Source: an uncultured Methanoregula sp. (GTDB taxonomy: Archaea > Halobacteriota > Methanomicrobia > Methanomicrobiales > Methanospirillaceae). From it: 64,000 bases of DNA. The translations under genes and the position numbers were made by a program. This document shows, one piece after another, positions 1-7,966 of the stretch. Location: contig NZ_OY781872.1 in NCBI RefSeq assembly GCF_963677065.1, forward strand, positions 2,289,419 through 2,353,418, written 5' to 3'. The number at the start of each line of letters is the position of its first letter. Within the stretch, counting starts at the first letter, position 1. The notes under the pieces are model-generated. The model was not told where the DNA came from. It did not search any database and saw nothing but the letters and a program-made list of their open reading frames with translations.

Positions 1-531
1 GCGTTTGACAAGGCCCTGAGTCATAATGAGACTCTCGTGGAAGCGTGGTTCGGCAAAGGCAATGCCTATTACGACCTTGGGAAGTATTCCGATGCCCGGT
101 CGGCGTACGAAAAGGGCCTCTCCCTGGATTCGGAAAACGCCGAAGCCTGGACACGCCATGGTATGGTCCTTTCCTCTCTCCACCAGTATGAGGAGGCCAT
201 CGAATCCTATGACCGGGCACTGCTGATAGATCCGTCCTTCTCCATTGCATATTTTACAAGGGGAAGTGCTCTCTTTGCGCTGGAGCGTTTCGATGAATCT
301 GTTGAAGCGTTCGATGCAATGATCCAGATCCAGCCGGAATTTGTCGATGCCTGGATCCACAAGGGCCGGGCGCTCCAGGAACTCTCCCAGTACCAGGAAG
401 CGCTCTCCTCCTTCAAGCGGGCTCTCGAGATTGAACCGGCGCGAAAAGAGATCTGGAATGATATCGGGGATATCCTGGACCGGATCGGAAAACACGAAGA
501 AGCCAGGATCTGTTACGAGAAAGCCAAATAA
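1..531 (+). CDS. TPR repeat protein, 5' end outside window
   Basis: The reading frame is open from base 1 to a TAA at 529-531, so the gene starts upstream of the window. A GTG at 37 lies in frame but falls inside a repeat, so it is unlikely to be the start. The product is tandem 34-residue tetratricopeptide repeats with the usual W/G/Y pattern, for example AWFGKGNAYYDLGKYSDA and AWTRHGMVLSSLHQYEEA. At least five repeats are visible, and the last ends close to the stop. TPR arrays are protein-protein interaction scaffolds; nothing here shows the partner. No membrane segment is visible in this part. The next gene is a STAS-PAS kinase about 200 bp downstream on the same strand, but the gap argues against a tight operon. 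Confidence 0.85.
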   Translation, partial: AFDKALSHNETLVEAWFGKGNAYYDLGKYSDARSAYEKGLSLDSENAEAWTRHGMVLSSLHQYEEAIESYDRALLIDPSFSIAYFTRGSALFALERFDESVEAFDAMIQIQPEFVDAWIHKGRALQELSQYQEALSSFKRALEIEPARKEIWNDIGDILDRIGKHEEARICYEKAK

Positions 532-736
532 TCCCGATCCGTTTCACCCGGATAATGGGTCTATCCCCCACAGGTTTTTTATGTTCATGCCTGCGGGAAA
601 ACCGACTTTTTAATAATGCGCCCTGGTCTTTGGCATATTTTTGAAAAATTCCCGGTGCGTTCTTATCTCCGTACGTTAGTAATTGCCAGGTACATTTCCC
701 AAATATTATCTAGTACTGCCCGATAACTATCCGGTA

Positions 737-2278
737 ATGCAGCCGGTTCTCCAGATCCAGAAGAGAAAAGAGGCGATTGCCGATGTTGTCTCTCTGTCCG
801 GCCGCCTGGATTCCAATACCTCGCCTGAACTGGATGCCGTGCTGAAACAGATGGTGGGTTCCGGGTCCGTCCAGATCGTTCTCAATCTTGCGGAGATCGA
901 ATACGTAAGCAGTTCCGCTCTCCGGGTCTTGCTCATCTGGCTCCGCCGGCTGAGAAAGATGCAGGGCGATCTCAAGATCGCCTGCCTCAAACCCCGTATC
1001 CAGGAAGTGCTTTTCCTTGCCGGGTTCAACCGGATCTTCGTTCTCTACGATTCCGAAGAGGCGGCTCTTGAAAGTTTCTCGTTTGCCGATCTTGAAGAGC
1101 ATGAAAAACGGATCCTGGATATCGTTGCATCGACCCTGGATATCGAAGACGATCTCAGACGGACCAAGGAGAGCCTGGTCCAGTCCGAAACCATGTACAG
1201 GGCAATCTTTGAGAGCTCGGGTACTGCCATGGCGATTGTTGAAGAGGACATGACGATCGTTCTTGTCAACTCCGAATTCGAGAAACTGGCTGGTTATTCC
1301 CGGAAGGAACTTTCCGAGGTTTTCTCCCTCCTTCCGTTTGTTGTCCGGGACGATCTCGGGATGGTAACAGAATTTCACGACCTTGTCTGCAAAGAAGCGG
1401 ACAGCGAACCCCGCCATTATGAGTTCAGGTTCAAGGATCGGGAAGGCAATATCCGGAATGTCTATGTGATTCTCGATATGATCCCAAACTCGTCCCGCAG
1501 GGTGTATTCCCTTCTCGATATAACGGAGCTGCGCAAGATCGAAGAAGATCTCCGGCACGAAATTATGAGGAAACGGGAATTTATCATCCTTGCCGCCCAT
1601 GAACTCCGCACACCGCTCCAGCCGGCAATGGGATACCTGCATATGATCCTTGAAGAGCCTGAAGCCTTTGGTCTCAATGCCGAGCTCAGATCTCTCCTGG
1701 AAAAATGCTCGGGCAACATCGATCACGTGAAGGAGACGATCGAGCATATCATCAAGCTCAGCGACGTGGGATACGGGCCGGAACAGATGCTGCCCCGGTT
1801 CAAACCCCAGTACCGGGAAACTTCGCCAAAGAACCTGCTCGGAGCGTACATATCCGTCCTCAAATGTTCCGGCGATCTCCAGATCACGGTTGCAATTCCC
1901 GAAGATCTGAGGATAGTCACCGACAGCGAATATTTTTTCTTGATAAACCAGAGCCTGATCTTCAATTTAATCCGGTTTTCACCGATTTCGGCAAAGATCC
2001 AGATCACGGTCGAGGATGATGAAAAATATCACCGGTTCCTCATCCGGAGCCCTTCGGCCGTTATCTCCCAGGATATTATCCCGATGCTGTTCAAGCCGTT
2101 TTCCGTTACGCACGAATCAAAACTCCTGGAGAAATTCGGGTTTATCGGCATCAGTCTTCCGGTTGCAAAAAAGATGGCAGAACTCCTGAGCGGGGATATT
2201 TCGGTTTCCTGCGAACCCGGTGCAGGATGCACGTTCGCGCTCTTATTGCCACGGACGGGTTCACCTGCCGATAAATAA
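737..2278 (+). CDS. STAS-PAS-histidine kinase
   Basis: A protein of 513 residues from the ATG at 737; a TTG at 683 would add 18 residues but looks unlike coding sequence. Domain order: STAS (about 10-115) with the serine patch YVSSSALRVLL at 57-67, where SpoIIAA/RsbV proteins are phosphorylated; PAS (about 150-275); HisKA with the H-box AAHELRTPLQPAMGYL; and a HATPase-like C-terminus ending in a GISLPVAKKMAELLSGD helix. The N and G boxes of the ATPase are weak (the expected asparagine region reads NQSLIFNLIRFS), so catalytic activity is uncertain. There are no membrane segments, so it is probably cytosolic. A STAS domain fused to a kinase, about 1.6 kb from a PP2C phosphatase of the RsbU/SpoIIE type, suggests partner-switching signalling. 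That link is inference. Confidence 0.85.
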   Translation: MQPVLQIQKRKEAIADVVSLSGRLDSNTSPELDAVLKQMVGSGSVQIVLNLAEIEYVSSSALRVLLIWLRRLRKMQGDLKIACLKPRIQEVLFLAGFNRIFVLYDSEEAALESFSFADLEEHEKRILDIVASTLDIEDDLRRTKESLVQSETMYRAIFESSGTAMAIVEEDMTIVLVNSEFEKLAGYSRKELSEVFSLLPFVVRDDLGMVTEFHDLVCKEADSEPRHYEFRFKDREGNIRNVYVILDMIPNSSRRVYSLLDITELRKIEEDLRHEIMRKREFIILAAHELRTPLQPAMGYLHMILEEPEAFGLNAELRSLLEKCSGNIDHVKETIEHIIKLSDVGYGPEQMLPRFKPQYRETSPKNLLGAYISVLKCSGDLQITVAIPEDLRIVTDSEYFFLINQSLIFNLIRFSPISAKIQITVEDDEKYHRFLIRSPSAVISQDIIPMLFKPFSVTHESKLLEKFGFIGISLPVAKKMAELLSGDISVSCEPGAGCTFALLLPRTGSPADK

Positions 2279-2369
2279 TATATTCCGGGGCGCAAATCCG
2301 GTCCCGCGAATACGGCAGGATCCTCCCGGTACCTGACGTTTTAATATCTGCTCTCTCAAAATATTTTAT

Positions 2370-2954
2370 ATGAAAACAGGTTTTTTTCTTATCTCACCTC
2401 TCATCCTCATGCTGCTTCTTGCCTCCGGCTGCATGCAGCCCGCAGTCAGGAATGCGGCGGTTACGCCGCCAGAACCGTCCTCCCGGGACACGATGGTTGC
2501 GTTTGTCAAGGAGGCGGTCCTGTATGCCCATACGAATGGCAGGGAGGCAGCTCTTGCGGAATTTTCAAAGAAGAACGGTTCGTTCTTCCGGGGTGATCTT
2601 TATATCTATGCCTATGATTTCAATGGCACGACCATCGCACACCCGGTGAATCCTGAAAAGATTGGCATAAACCGGCTTTTTGAACCCGATGCAATGGGTC
2701 ACCCGTTCATCCGCGAGCTCCGGGCTTTAGCCCTGAATGGATCCGGGTTTTCTGAATATTATTACATCAACCCCGTGCACAACAATTCTGTCGAGAAAAA
2801 ACTCGGGTACGTTGAGAAGGTGGACGGGGACTGGTGGCTTGGGTCCGGGATTTATGTCGGACCCTTCGATTCCCCGGCAACTGCTCCGGCGATTGGCTAC
2901 GTGAGCGGGGAAAATGCGAAGAATCTTACAATCGCTGTAAATAAAACAATATAA
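2370..2954 (+). CDS. Cache-like domain lipoprotein
   Basis: A protein of 194 residues. The N-terminus is a lipoprotein signal peptide with the lipobox LLASGC around residue 21, so it is probably anchored outside the cell membrane. The rest matches the single-Cache sensor pattern of secreted methanogen proteins: a long helix (TMVAFVKEAVLYAHTNGREA), then GDLYIYAYDFNGTTIAHPVNP and GYVEKVDGDWWLGSGIYV. Cache domains bind small extracellular ligands. No signalling domain is attached, so it would act as a binding protein or co-sensor. It follows the STAS kinase on the same strand after about 90 bp and may feed that system, but this is inference from position only. Family assignment is by motif look. 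Confidence 0.75.
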   Translation: MKTGFFLISPLILMLLLASGCMQPAVRNAAVTPPEPSSRDTMVAFVKEAVLYAHTNGREAALAEFSKKNGSFFRGDLYIYAYDFNGTTIAHPVNPEKIGINRLFEPDAMGHPFIRELRALALNGSGFSEYYYINPVHNNSVEKKLGYVEKVDGDWWLGSGIYVGPFDSPATAPAIGYVSGENAKNLTIAVNKTI

Positions 2955-3214
2955 CCTGTTTTTTCTGTCTGGCAATGCCAGCGGCCTGGTAGATGCAGAA
3001 TTTTTTTATGGTATCTGTCCCGGCTGTGCATTCTATGACCAGCAGCGCCATTCCAGCCCGTACTCGACCGGTATCCTCGCGCTGTCTGACGATCACGGCA
3101 ACAGGATTCTGTAAAACTCCGGTACGGAACCGGAACAACGGGCTGCCGGATTTTTCATTTTTTGCTCTTGTAGAAATCCTTCCCACAACATGATCAGTGG
3201 AATTATGAGAGTGC

Positions 3215-3265
3215 CCCCCTCTCTGCCCCAGAGGGGGAGGCGACCCAAGGGGACAAGCCCCCTTG
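3215..3265. terminator. Two GC-rich hairpins in the gap 2955-3460
   Basis: The 506-bp stretch between the Cache lipoprotein and the next gene holds no convincing gene. It contains two perfect stems: CCCCCTCT (3215-3222) with AGAGGGGG (3230-3237), and CAAGGGG (3246-3252) with CCCCTTG (3259-3265). A T-run follows at about 3283. They could terminate the upstream transcript or be remnants of a decayed element. Confidence 0.4.
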
Positions 3266-3460
3266 ACTCCCAGTTTCAATCATTTTTTTCGACGGTCCAA
3301 TAAGGCCATGCTCCACGGGGCGAGGGTTGATAGACCCCGAGCGCCCGTGGCTCCATCACTATCTGATATCATCCCTCCCAGGTACTCTACAGAGCACTTT
3401 TTTAAAACGTGTACCGGAAGTCTTCCGGTAGATCACAACCATGAGACCTGCAGCACGGTG

Positions 3461-3748
3461 TCAGAGATCGCGGGCTGTCCTGAAAGGAGATTCTGTCTCC
3501 TCTTTCTGCTGGTGATGTTCGAGGAGCCGGCGGATCTCATCATAGGCTTTCTGTTTGTCCTTGATACCGGTAAAAAGTATCCGCACTTCGTCGATATCGT
3601 CCTTGATATATATTGCCTCATCATAAGCGATCAGAAGGATCTTCCCGTCGGGGCCGAACGTATGTTCTTCCCGCTCCCCGGTCATGTACCGCTCCCGCTG
3701 CTCTTTTGTCGGCGCCGAATATTTGCTCTCGTACCGGAAAACACCCAT
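3461..3748 (-). CDS. Small hypothetical protein, 95 aa
   Basis: I do not recognise this protein. It is short, charged and soluble, starts at ATG 3748 (MGVFRYESKYSAPTK) and has no cysteine pairs, signal peptide or membrane segment. The middle (GKILLIAYDEAIYIKDDIDE, then VRILFTGIKDKQKAYDEIRR) predicts alternating strands and a helix, a plausible small alpha/beta fold. It is transcribed away from the phosphatase that starts at 3912, so the two share an upstream region of about 160 bp. The composition looks genuinely coding. A role in the neighbouring signalling genes is possible but unsupported. Confidence 0.6.
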   Translation of the reverse strand: MGVFRYESKYSAPTKEQRERYMTGEREEHTFGPDGKILLIAYDEAIYIKDDIDEVRILFTGIKDKQKAYDEIRRLLEHHQQKEETESPFRTARDL

Positions 3749-3911
3749 GGCTATTTCCTGTAATCACATATTTCCCGGGGTGCATTAAAGATGCCTGCCG
3801 GATATCCTGTATATTCTGATCCTTCCCCTTAAGCCAACCCGGCGGGACCTCCCTTGAGAAAAGAAAGATTATTCATATAACCTCGTGGCTATTCTTGCAT
3901 AGGAGCAGAAC

Positions 3912-6344
3912 ATGAAATCGCCGTGCGGGACATTTCACGATGCTGTTATCGACTTTTTGCCGGATGCCACGTTCGTGATCGACCTGGAAGGCCGGGTGAC
4001 AGCCTGGAACCATGCAATGGAAGAGGTGACAGGCGTACCGGCCGAGTCGATGCTGGGGAAAGGCAGGTACGAGTATGCGGTACCGTTCTATGGCGAGGAG
4101 AAGCCGATGCTTGCGAACCTGATCTTCATGCCGGAGGTGGAGATAGAGAAACGGTATGACTCTATTGAAAAGATCGGGGACACGCTCGTTGTGGATATTT
4201 ACATTGAGAACTTCCGTCCGGGGGGAGTCTATTTCTGGGCCAAGGCGAGCCCGATTTATGATCCGCAGGGAAATATCATCGGGGCTATCGAGACGATCCG
4301 GGATATCACGGACCGGAAACGGGCCGAGCAGGCGATGGTCCGGCTCAACCGGCAGATGTCCGAGATCATCGATTTTCTCCCGGATGCCACGTTCGTGATC
4401 GACCTGGAAGGCCGGGTGACAGCCTGGAACCATGCAATGGAAGAGGTGACGGGCGTACCCGCCGCATCGATGCTGGGGAAAGGCAGGTACGAGTATGCAG
4501 TCCCGTTCTATGGCGAGCAGAAGCCGATGCTTGCGAACCTGATCTTCATGCCGGAGGTGGAGATAGAGAAACGGTATGACTCTATTGAAAAGATTGGGGA
4601 CACGCTTGTTGTGGATATTTACATCGAGAACTTCCGCCAGGGTGGAGTCTACTTCTGGGCCAAGGCAAGCCCGATTTATGATCCGCAGGGAAATATCATC
4701 GGGGCTATCGAGACGATCCGGGATATCACGGACCGGAAACGGGCCGAGCAGGCGATGGTCCGGCTCAACCGGCAGATGTCCGAGATCATCGATTTTCTCC
4801 CGGATGCCACGTTCGTGATCGACCTGGAAGGCCGGGTGACAGCCTGGAACCATGCAATGGAAGAGGTGACAGGCGTACCGGCCGAATCGATGCTGGGGAA
4901 AGGCAGGTACGAGTATGCGGTACCGTTCTATGGCGAGCAGAAACCGATGCTTGCGAACCTGATCTTCATGCCGGAAGCCGAGATCGAGAAGCGGTATGAC
5001 ACCATTGAGAAGATCGGTGATACGCTTGTTGTTGATATTTACATCGAGAACTTCCGTCCGGGGGGAGTCTATTTCTGGGCAAAGGCGAGCCCGATTTACG
5101 ATCCCCAGGGAAACATCTCCGGTGCGATCCAGACGATCCGGGATATCACGGACCGGAAACGGGCCGAACAGGAAATTGTCAGTTCCCGGAGAAGCCTTTT
5201 TGATATCATCAACTTTTTACCGGATGCCACCCTTGCCATAAACCTCGATGGCGTGGCAATCACGTGGAACCGGGCCATGGAGGACCTGACCGGCATATCG
5301 AAGGATGCCATGATTGGAAAAGGCGATCTTGAGTACTCCCTGCCGTTTTACAAGGAGCGCCGACCCATGCTCGCGGATCTCATTCTCCGGCCGGAAGCTG
5401 AGGTTGAGAGCCTCTACACCCATGTAAAACGGGAGGGAGATACGCTGGTCGTGGACACGTTCATCTCCCACCTGGGCAAATCCGGCAGGTATTTCTGGGC
5501 CAAGGCAAGTCCGCTGTATGACCCGCAGGGAAAGATTACCGGGGCCATCGAGACCATCCGGGATATCACGGACCGCCGCGAGATGGAGGGACGTCTTGCC
5601 CGGTCGAATGCCGAACTCCAGATCGCAGCCGAGATCCAGCAGAGTTTCATGCCCGACGTCATTCCCCAGATTACCGGGTTCGATATCGCTGCCCGGAGCG
5701 TGATGGCAAAAGAAGTAGGGGGCGATTTCTTTGACGTGATACCGTTTGAGATAATCTCCCTTGGAAAAGGGACGCTCGGCCTGCTCGTTGCCGATGTATC
5801 CGGAAAAGGTGTCCCGGCTGCGCTTTTCATGGCATTGTCCCGGATCGTGGTCCGGGTCAATGTGCTCTGGCACCGGGATCCGGCACAGGCAATCTATGCC
5901 TCCAACAATATCATATCCCAGGATTCCAAGGCGGGCATGTTCGTGACCCTCTTTTACGGGATGATCTCGGAAAAGGACAGCACCCTGACCTATGTGAATG
6001 CCGGTCACAACCCCCCGATGGTTTACCGGGCCAGGGATGGATCCATCGAGGAGCTCATGCCAACCGGAATTGTGCTCGGGGCAGTCGAGAACCGGGACTA
6101 CTCCTCGCGGGTCATCGGTATAGAATCCAATGATATCATCGTCATGTACACGGACGGCGTTACCGAATCCATCAACCAGGATGAAGAGTTGTTCGGCGAA
6201 GACCGGCTCCGCTCCATCATCGTCAGCAATGCCCGGCTGCCGGCAGTGGAAATTCTTGTAAAAATCCTGGACGGGGTCCGGGAATTTACCGGCGATATGC
6301 CACAATTCGATGATATCACCCTGATGGTGATCAAAAAAGCCTGA
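3912..6344 (+). CDS. Four-PAS PP2C (SpoIIE/RsbU-type) phosphatase
   Basis: A protein of 810 residues; the ATG at 3912 is preceded by AGGAG at 3901. Four PAS domains of 140 residues each start near residues 14, 154, 294 and 434. The first three are nearly identical, the fourth clearly diverged. Each ends in the PAC-like GAIETIRDITDRKRAEQ. The C-terminus (about 575-810) is a PPM/SpoIIE serine phosphatase with its metal-binding motifs present: EVGGDFFDVI, LLVADVSGKGVPAALFMA, NAGHNPP, MYTDGVTES and FDDITLMVI. It is probably a cytosolic signal-regulated phosphatase. In bacteria such proteins dephosphorylate STAS proteins, and a STAS kinase lies 1.6 kb upstream. The substrate here is inference. Confidence 0.9.
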   Translation: MKSPCGTFHDAVIDFLPDATFVIDLEGRVTAWNHAMEEVTGVPAESMLGKGRYEYAVPFYGEEKPMLANLIFMPEVEIEKRYDSIEKIGDTLVVDIYIENFRPGGVYFWAKASPIYDPQGNIIGAIETIRDITDRKRAEQAMVRLNRQMSEIIDFLPDATFVIDLEGRVTAWNHAMEEVTGVPAASMLGKGRYEYAVPFYGEQKPMLANLIFMPEVEIEKRYDSIEKIGDTLVVDIYIENFRQGGVYFWAKASPIYDPQGNIIGAIETIRDITDRKRAEQAMVRLNRQMSEIIDFLPDATFVIDLEGRVTAWNHAMEEVTGVPAESMLGKGRYEYAVPFYGEQKPMLANLIFMPEAEIEKRYDTIEKIGDTLVVDIYIENFRPGGVYFWAKASPIYDPQGNISGAIQTIRDITDRKRAEQEIVSSRRSLFDIINFLPDATLAINLDGVAITWNRAMEDLTGISKDAMIGKGDLEYSLPFYKERRPMLADLILRPEAEVESLYTHVKREGDTLVVDTFISHLGKSGRYFWAKASPLYDPQGKITGAIETIRDITDRREMEGRLARSNAELQIAAEIQQSFMPDVIPQITGFDIAARSVMAKEVGGDFFDVIPFEIISLGKGTLGLLVADVSGKGVPAALFMALSRIVVRVNVLWHRDPAQAIYASNNIISQDSKAGMFVTLFYGMISEKDSTLTYVNAGHNPPMVYRARDGSIEELMPTGIVLGAVENRDYSSRVIGIESNDIIVMYTDGVTESINQDEELFGEDRLRSIIVSNARLPAVEILVKILDGVREFTGDMPQFDDITLMVIKKA
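3951..5210 (+). repeat. Three tandem 420-bp near-identical PAS units
   Basis: The 60-base rows at 3961, 4381 and 4801 are identical, giving a period of exactly 420 bp (140 codons). Differences between copies are scattered single bases, many synonymous. The fourth unit from about 5211 is diverged. This shows recent in-frame duplication or ongoing gene conversion within the phosphatase gene. Confidence 0.95.
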
Positions 6345-6467
6345 AGACGGAAAGTGGGTATAATTACCGGCTCTCTCCGGTCTTAAAACCCCACCTTGAA
6401 CCGGCTCCGGGGTACTGGCCGGATAAGATTGGCATTTTGCCCTGCATTTTCACATTTCACGTTTTTT

Positions 6468-6968
6468 TCAGATGATGACCTGTTTTACCTGGGGCAGTGC
6501 CCGTATCTCCTCGATTACGCCATGCGGCAGGGAGTTTTCAACGATAATCACCAGTTTCGGTTCCTCAGAGAATTCCGGATCGGTGACGAAGATCTGCCGG
6601 ATGGAGAGCATATGGTTCGAGAGAACCCTGACAGCAGCCCCGACAATTCCCTGCTCGTTTGCGTTCTTCGGGAGAACCGTTATCACGACAAACCCGAGCG
6701 ATTCGGCAACCCTGCTCAGGTCCGGGGTTGCCCGCATGTTGAGGAAGATATCGCGGAGCATAGGACGCGAAAGGATGCGCCGTGCCGTGGAATCGACAAC
6801 CCGGCGATCCGAACCAATGGCTTTTGCCACCGCAGTAGCCGGCATCTCAATGCCATTGCAGCTGATCCGCCCGTCTTCGGTTACCCCGAATCCGTTCTCC
6901 AGGAGAAAACGCACAACCCGGCTCTGGGACGGGGAGTCTGCAAAGTCGTGGATGATATCAGACCACAT
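6468..6968 (-). CDS. ACT-domain regulator of amino acid metabolism
   Basis: A protein of 166 residues from ATG 6968, chosen because GGTGA lies a few bases upstream; GTG at 6977 or 6974 is less likely. The N-terminal half (about 5-85) looks like a DNA-binding region with a helix-turn-helix segment (ATAVAKAIGSDRRVVDSTAR). The C-terminal half (about 90-166) is an ACT domain with SLGFVVITVLPKNANEQGIV and a second strand set ending PQVKQVII. ACT domains bind amino acids. The layout matches the archaeal family described as regulators of amino acid metabolism with an ACT domain. The neighbours give no pathway clue: tRNA-Leu lies divergently about 210 bp away. Ligand and targets are unknown. Confidence 0.8.
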   Translation of the reverse strand: MWSDIIHDFADSPSQSRVVRFLLENGFGVTEDGRISCNGIEMPATAVAKAIGSDRRVVDSTARRILSRPMLRDIFLNMRATPDLSRVAESLGFVVITVLPKNANEQGIVGAAVRVLSNHMLSIRQIFVTDPEFSEEPKLVIIVENSLPHGVIEEIRALPQVKQVII

Positions 6969-7177
6969 ACTCACCACTGGGAAATATGCCTATAAATATA
7001 CAGCGATGCGCTTCCGAAGTCATCAATGGTATGGAATTGCCGCGGCTTCAGCGCTCATGCGTTCCGGACCTGCGTCCCGTGCCGGAATCGGCCAAAACCA
7101 CCCGCATAAAGAGGACCCGGTGCAGATCCTTACACAAGTTTTTATTAGATAGACAACCTCTTTGTTATGGCACAAAA

Positions 7178-7262
7178 GCGAGGGTAGCCAAGCCAGGTCA
7201 AAGGCGCTAGGTTGAGGGCCTAGTCTCGTAGGAGTTCTTGGGTTCGAATCCCATCCCTCGCA
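7178..7262 (+). tRNA. tRNA-Leu (GAG)
   Basis: The acceptor stem GCGAGGG (7178-7184) pairs with CCCTCGC (7255-7261), followed by discriminator A at 7262. The anticodon arm is CTAGG - TTGAGGG - CCTAG, giving anticodon GAG. A long variable arm (type II tRNA) and the T-loop GGTTCGAATCC are present. No CCA is encoded and no intron is visible. An AT-rich promoter-like stretch lies about 40 bp upstream. Confidence 0.97.
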
Positions 7263-7325
7263 TCTCTGTTCTGATCCGTTTTTCCTTTGAGAATTTTTAT
7301 CATTTGCAATGCACTATTCTCCCTT

Positions 7326-7580
7326 ATGGCCCGTTCCCGAACGAGAAAGGAGAGATCGCAATCTTTTGTTCAAACTCTTCCGGAGATGATCGAGTACACC
7401 CTTGCAGAAGGCAATGATTTCATCCTCACCGTGGAGAACGATCCAGAGACCGGTTCATGCAGGATCCATGCATTTTCCGGAAAATTTGTCTCACCCTGCA
7501 TGCTCCGGAAACTCGAGGGGCTTGTGGAAGCCGGGCGCGATGAGGGGTACCGGCAGATTATCTGCGACCGGACAGGATAA
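7326..7580 (+). CDS. Small hypothetical protein, 84 aa
   Basis: I do not recognise this protein. The ATG at 7326 (MARSRTRKERSQSFVQTL) is preferred over an upstream in-frame start because the N-terminus from there is basic and natural-looking. The rest, FILTVENDPETGSCRIHAFS followed by GKFVSPCMLRKLEGLVEAGR, predicts two strands and a helix with no membrane segment. It begins 63 bp after tRNA-Leu and may be read from its own promoter. The gene for a 55-residue zinc-ribbon protein follows about 100 bp downstream. Function unknown. Confidence 0.55.
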   Translation: MARSRTRKERSQSFVQTLPEMIEYTLAEGNDFILTVENDPETGSCRIHAFSGKFVSPCMLRKLEGLVEAGRDEGYRQIICDRTG

Positions 7581-7682
7581 CCTTTGGATATGTTCAGTGA
7601 GTTCCGGAACTGATCGACCGGTGCTCACTTTCACGCTTCGCCTCCGCTTTCTTAATACCCGTGCCCGGACGTTTTTATAATC

Positions 7683-7850
7683 ATGGAATGCCTTTACACA
7701 AGCTGCCGTATCACCTGCCACCGCTGCGGGCATATCTGGACTTACATGGGAAACCGGCTCTTCTCGCTCCAGCGATCCAAAAAGCCGGTAAAAGTGGGCT
7801 GCCCGCATTGTTATGCAAAAGTAACCATGGATGTGAAGGAGGCCCGGTGA
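7683..7850 (+). CDS. Zinc-ribbon microprotein, 55 aa
   Basis: A 55-codon frame from ATG 7683 to TGA 7850, too short for routine gene calling. Two cysteine knuckles, CHRCG (12-16) and CPHC (40-43), are spaced as in a treble-clef or rubredoxin-type zinc ribbon. An aromatic segment (HIWTYMGNRLF) lies between them. Such proteins often bind nucleic acid or act as small subunits. It points the same way as the 84-residue gene before it and is convergent with the kinase gene that ends at 7967. The cysteine spacing makes chance coding unlikely. Confidence 0.6.
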   Translation: MECLYTSCRITCHRCGHIWTYMGNRLFSLQRSKKPVKVGCPHCYAKVTMDVKEAR

Positions 7851-7966
7851 GATACTGCATCCCGGGCCGGTGTTCCCGCGGGATACCGGCAAAATACTGT
7901 ATATTGTGCAGGATGATCCATGCCGGATAGAACAGATACCATGAACTGATCTTTCAGATCCGGTGA

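Noticed and set aside
710..1747. A long antisense frame within the STAS-PAS kinase
   Set aside because: The sense frame carries clear domains; the antisense product shows none and is a codon-bias shadow.
3873..4853. A 326-codon antisense frame across the PAS triplication
   Set aside because: It exists because the repeated sense codons leave the complementary frame open; its product repeats with the same period and has no family look.
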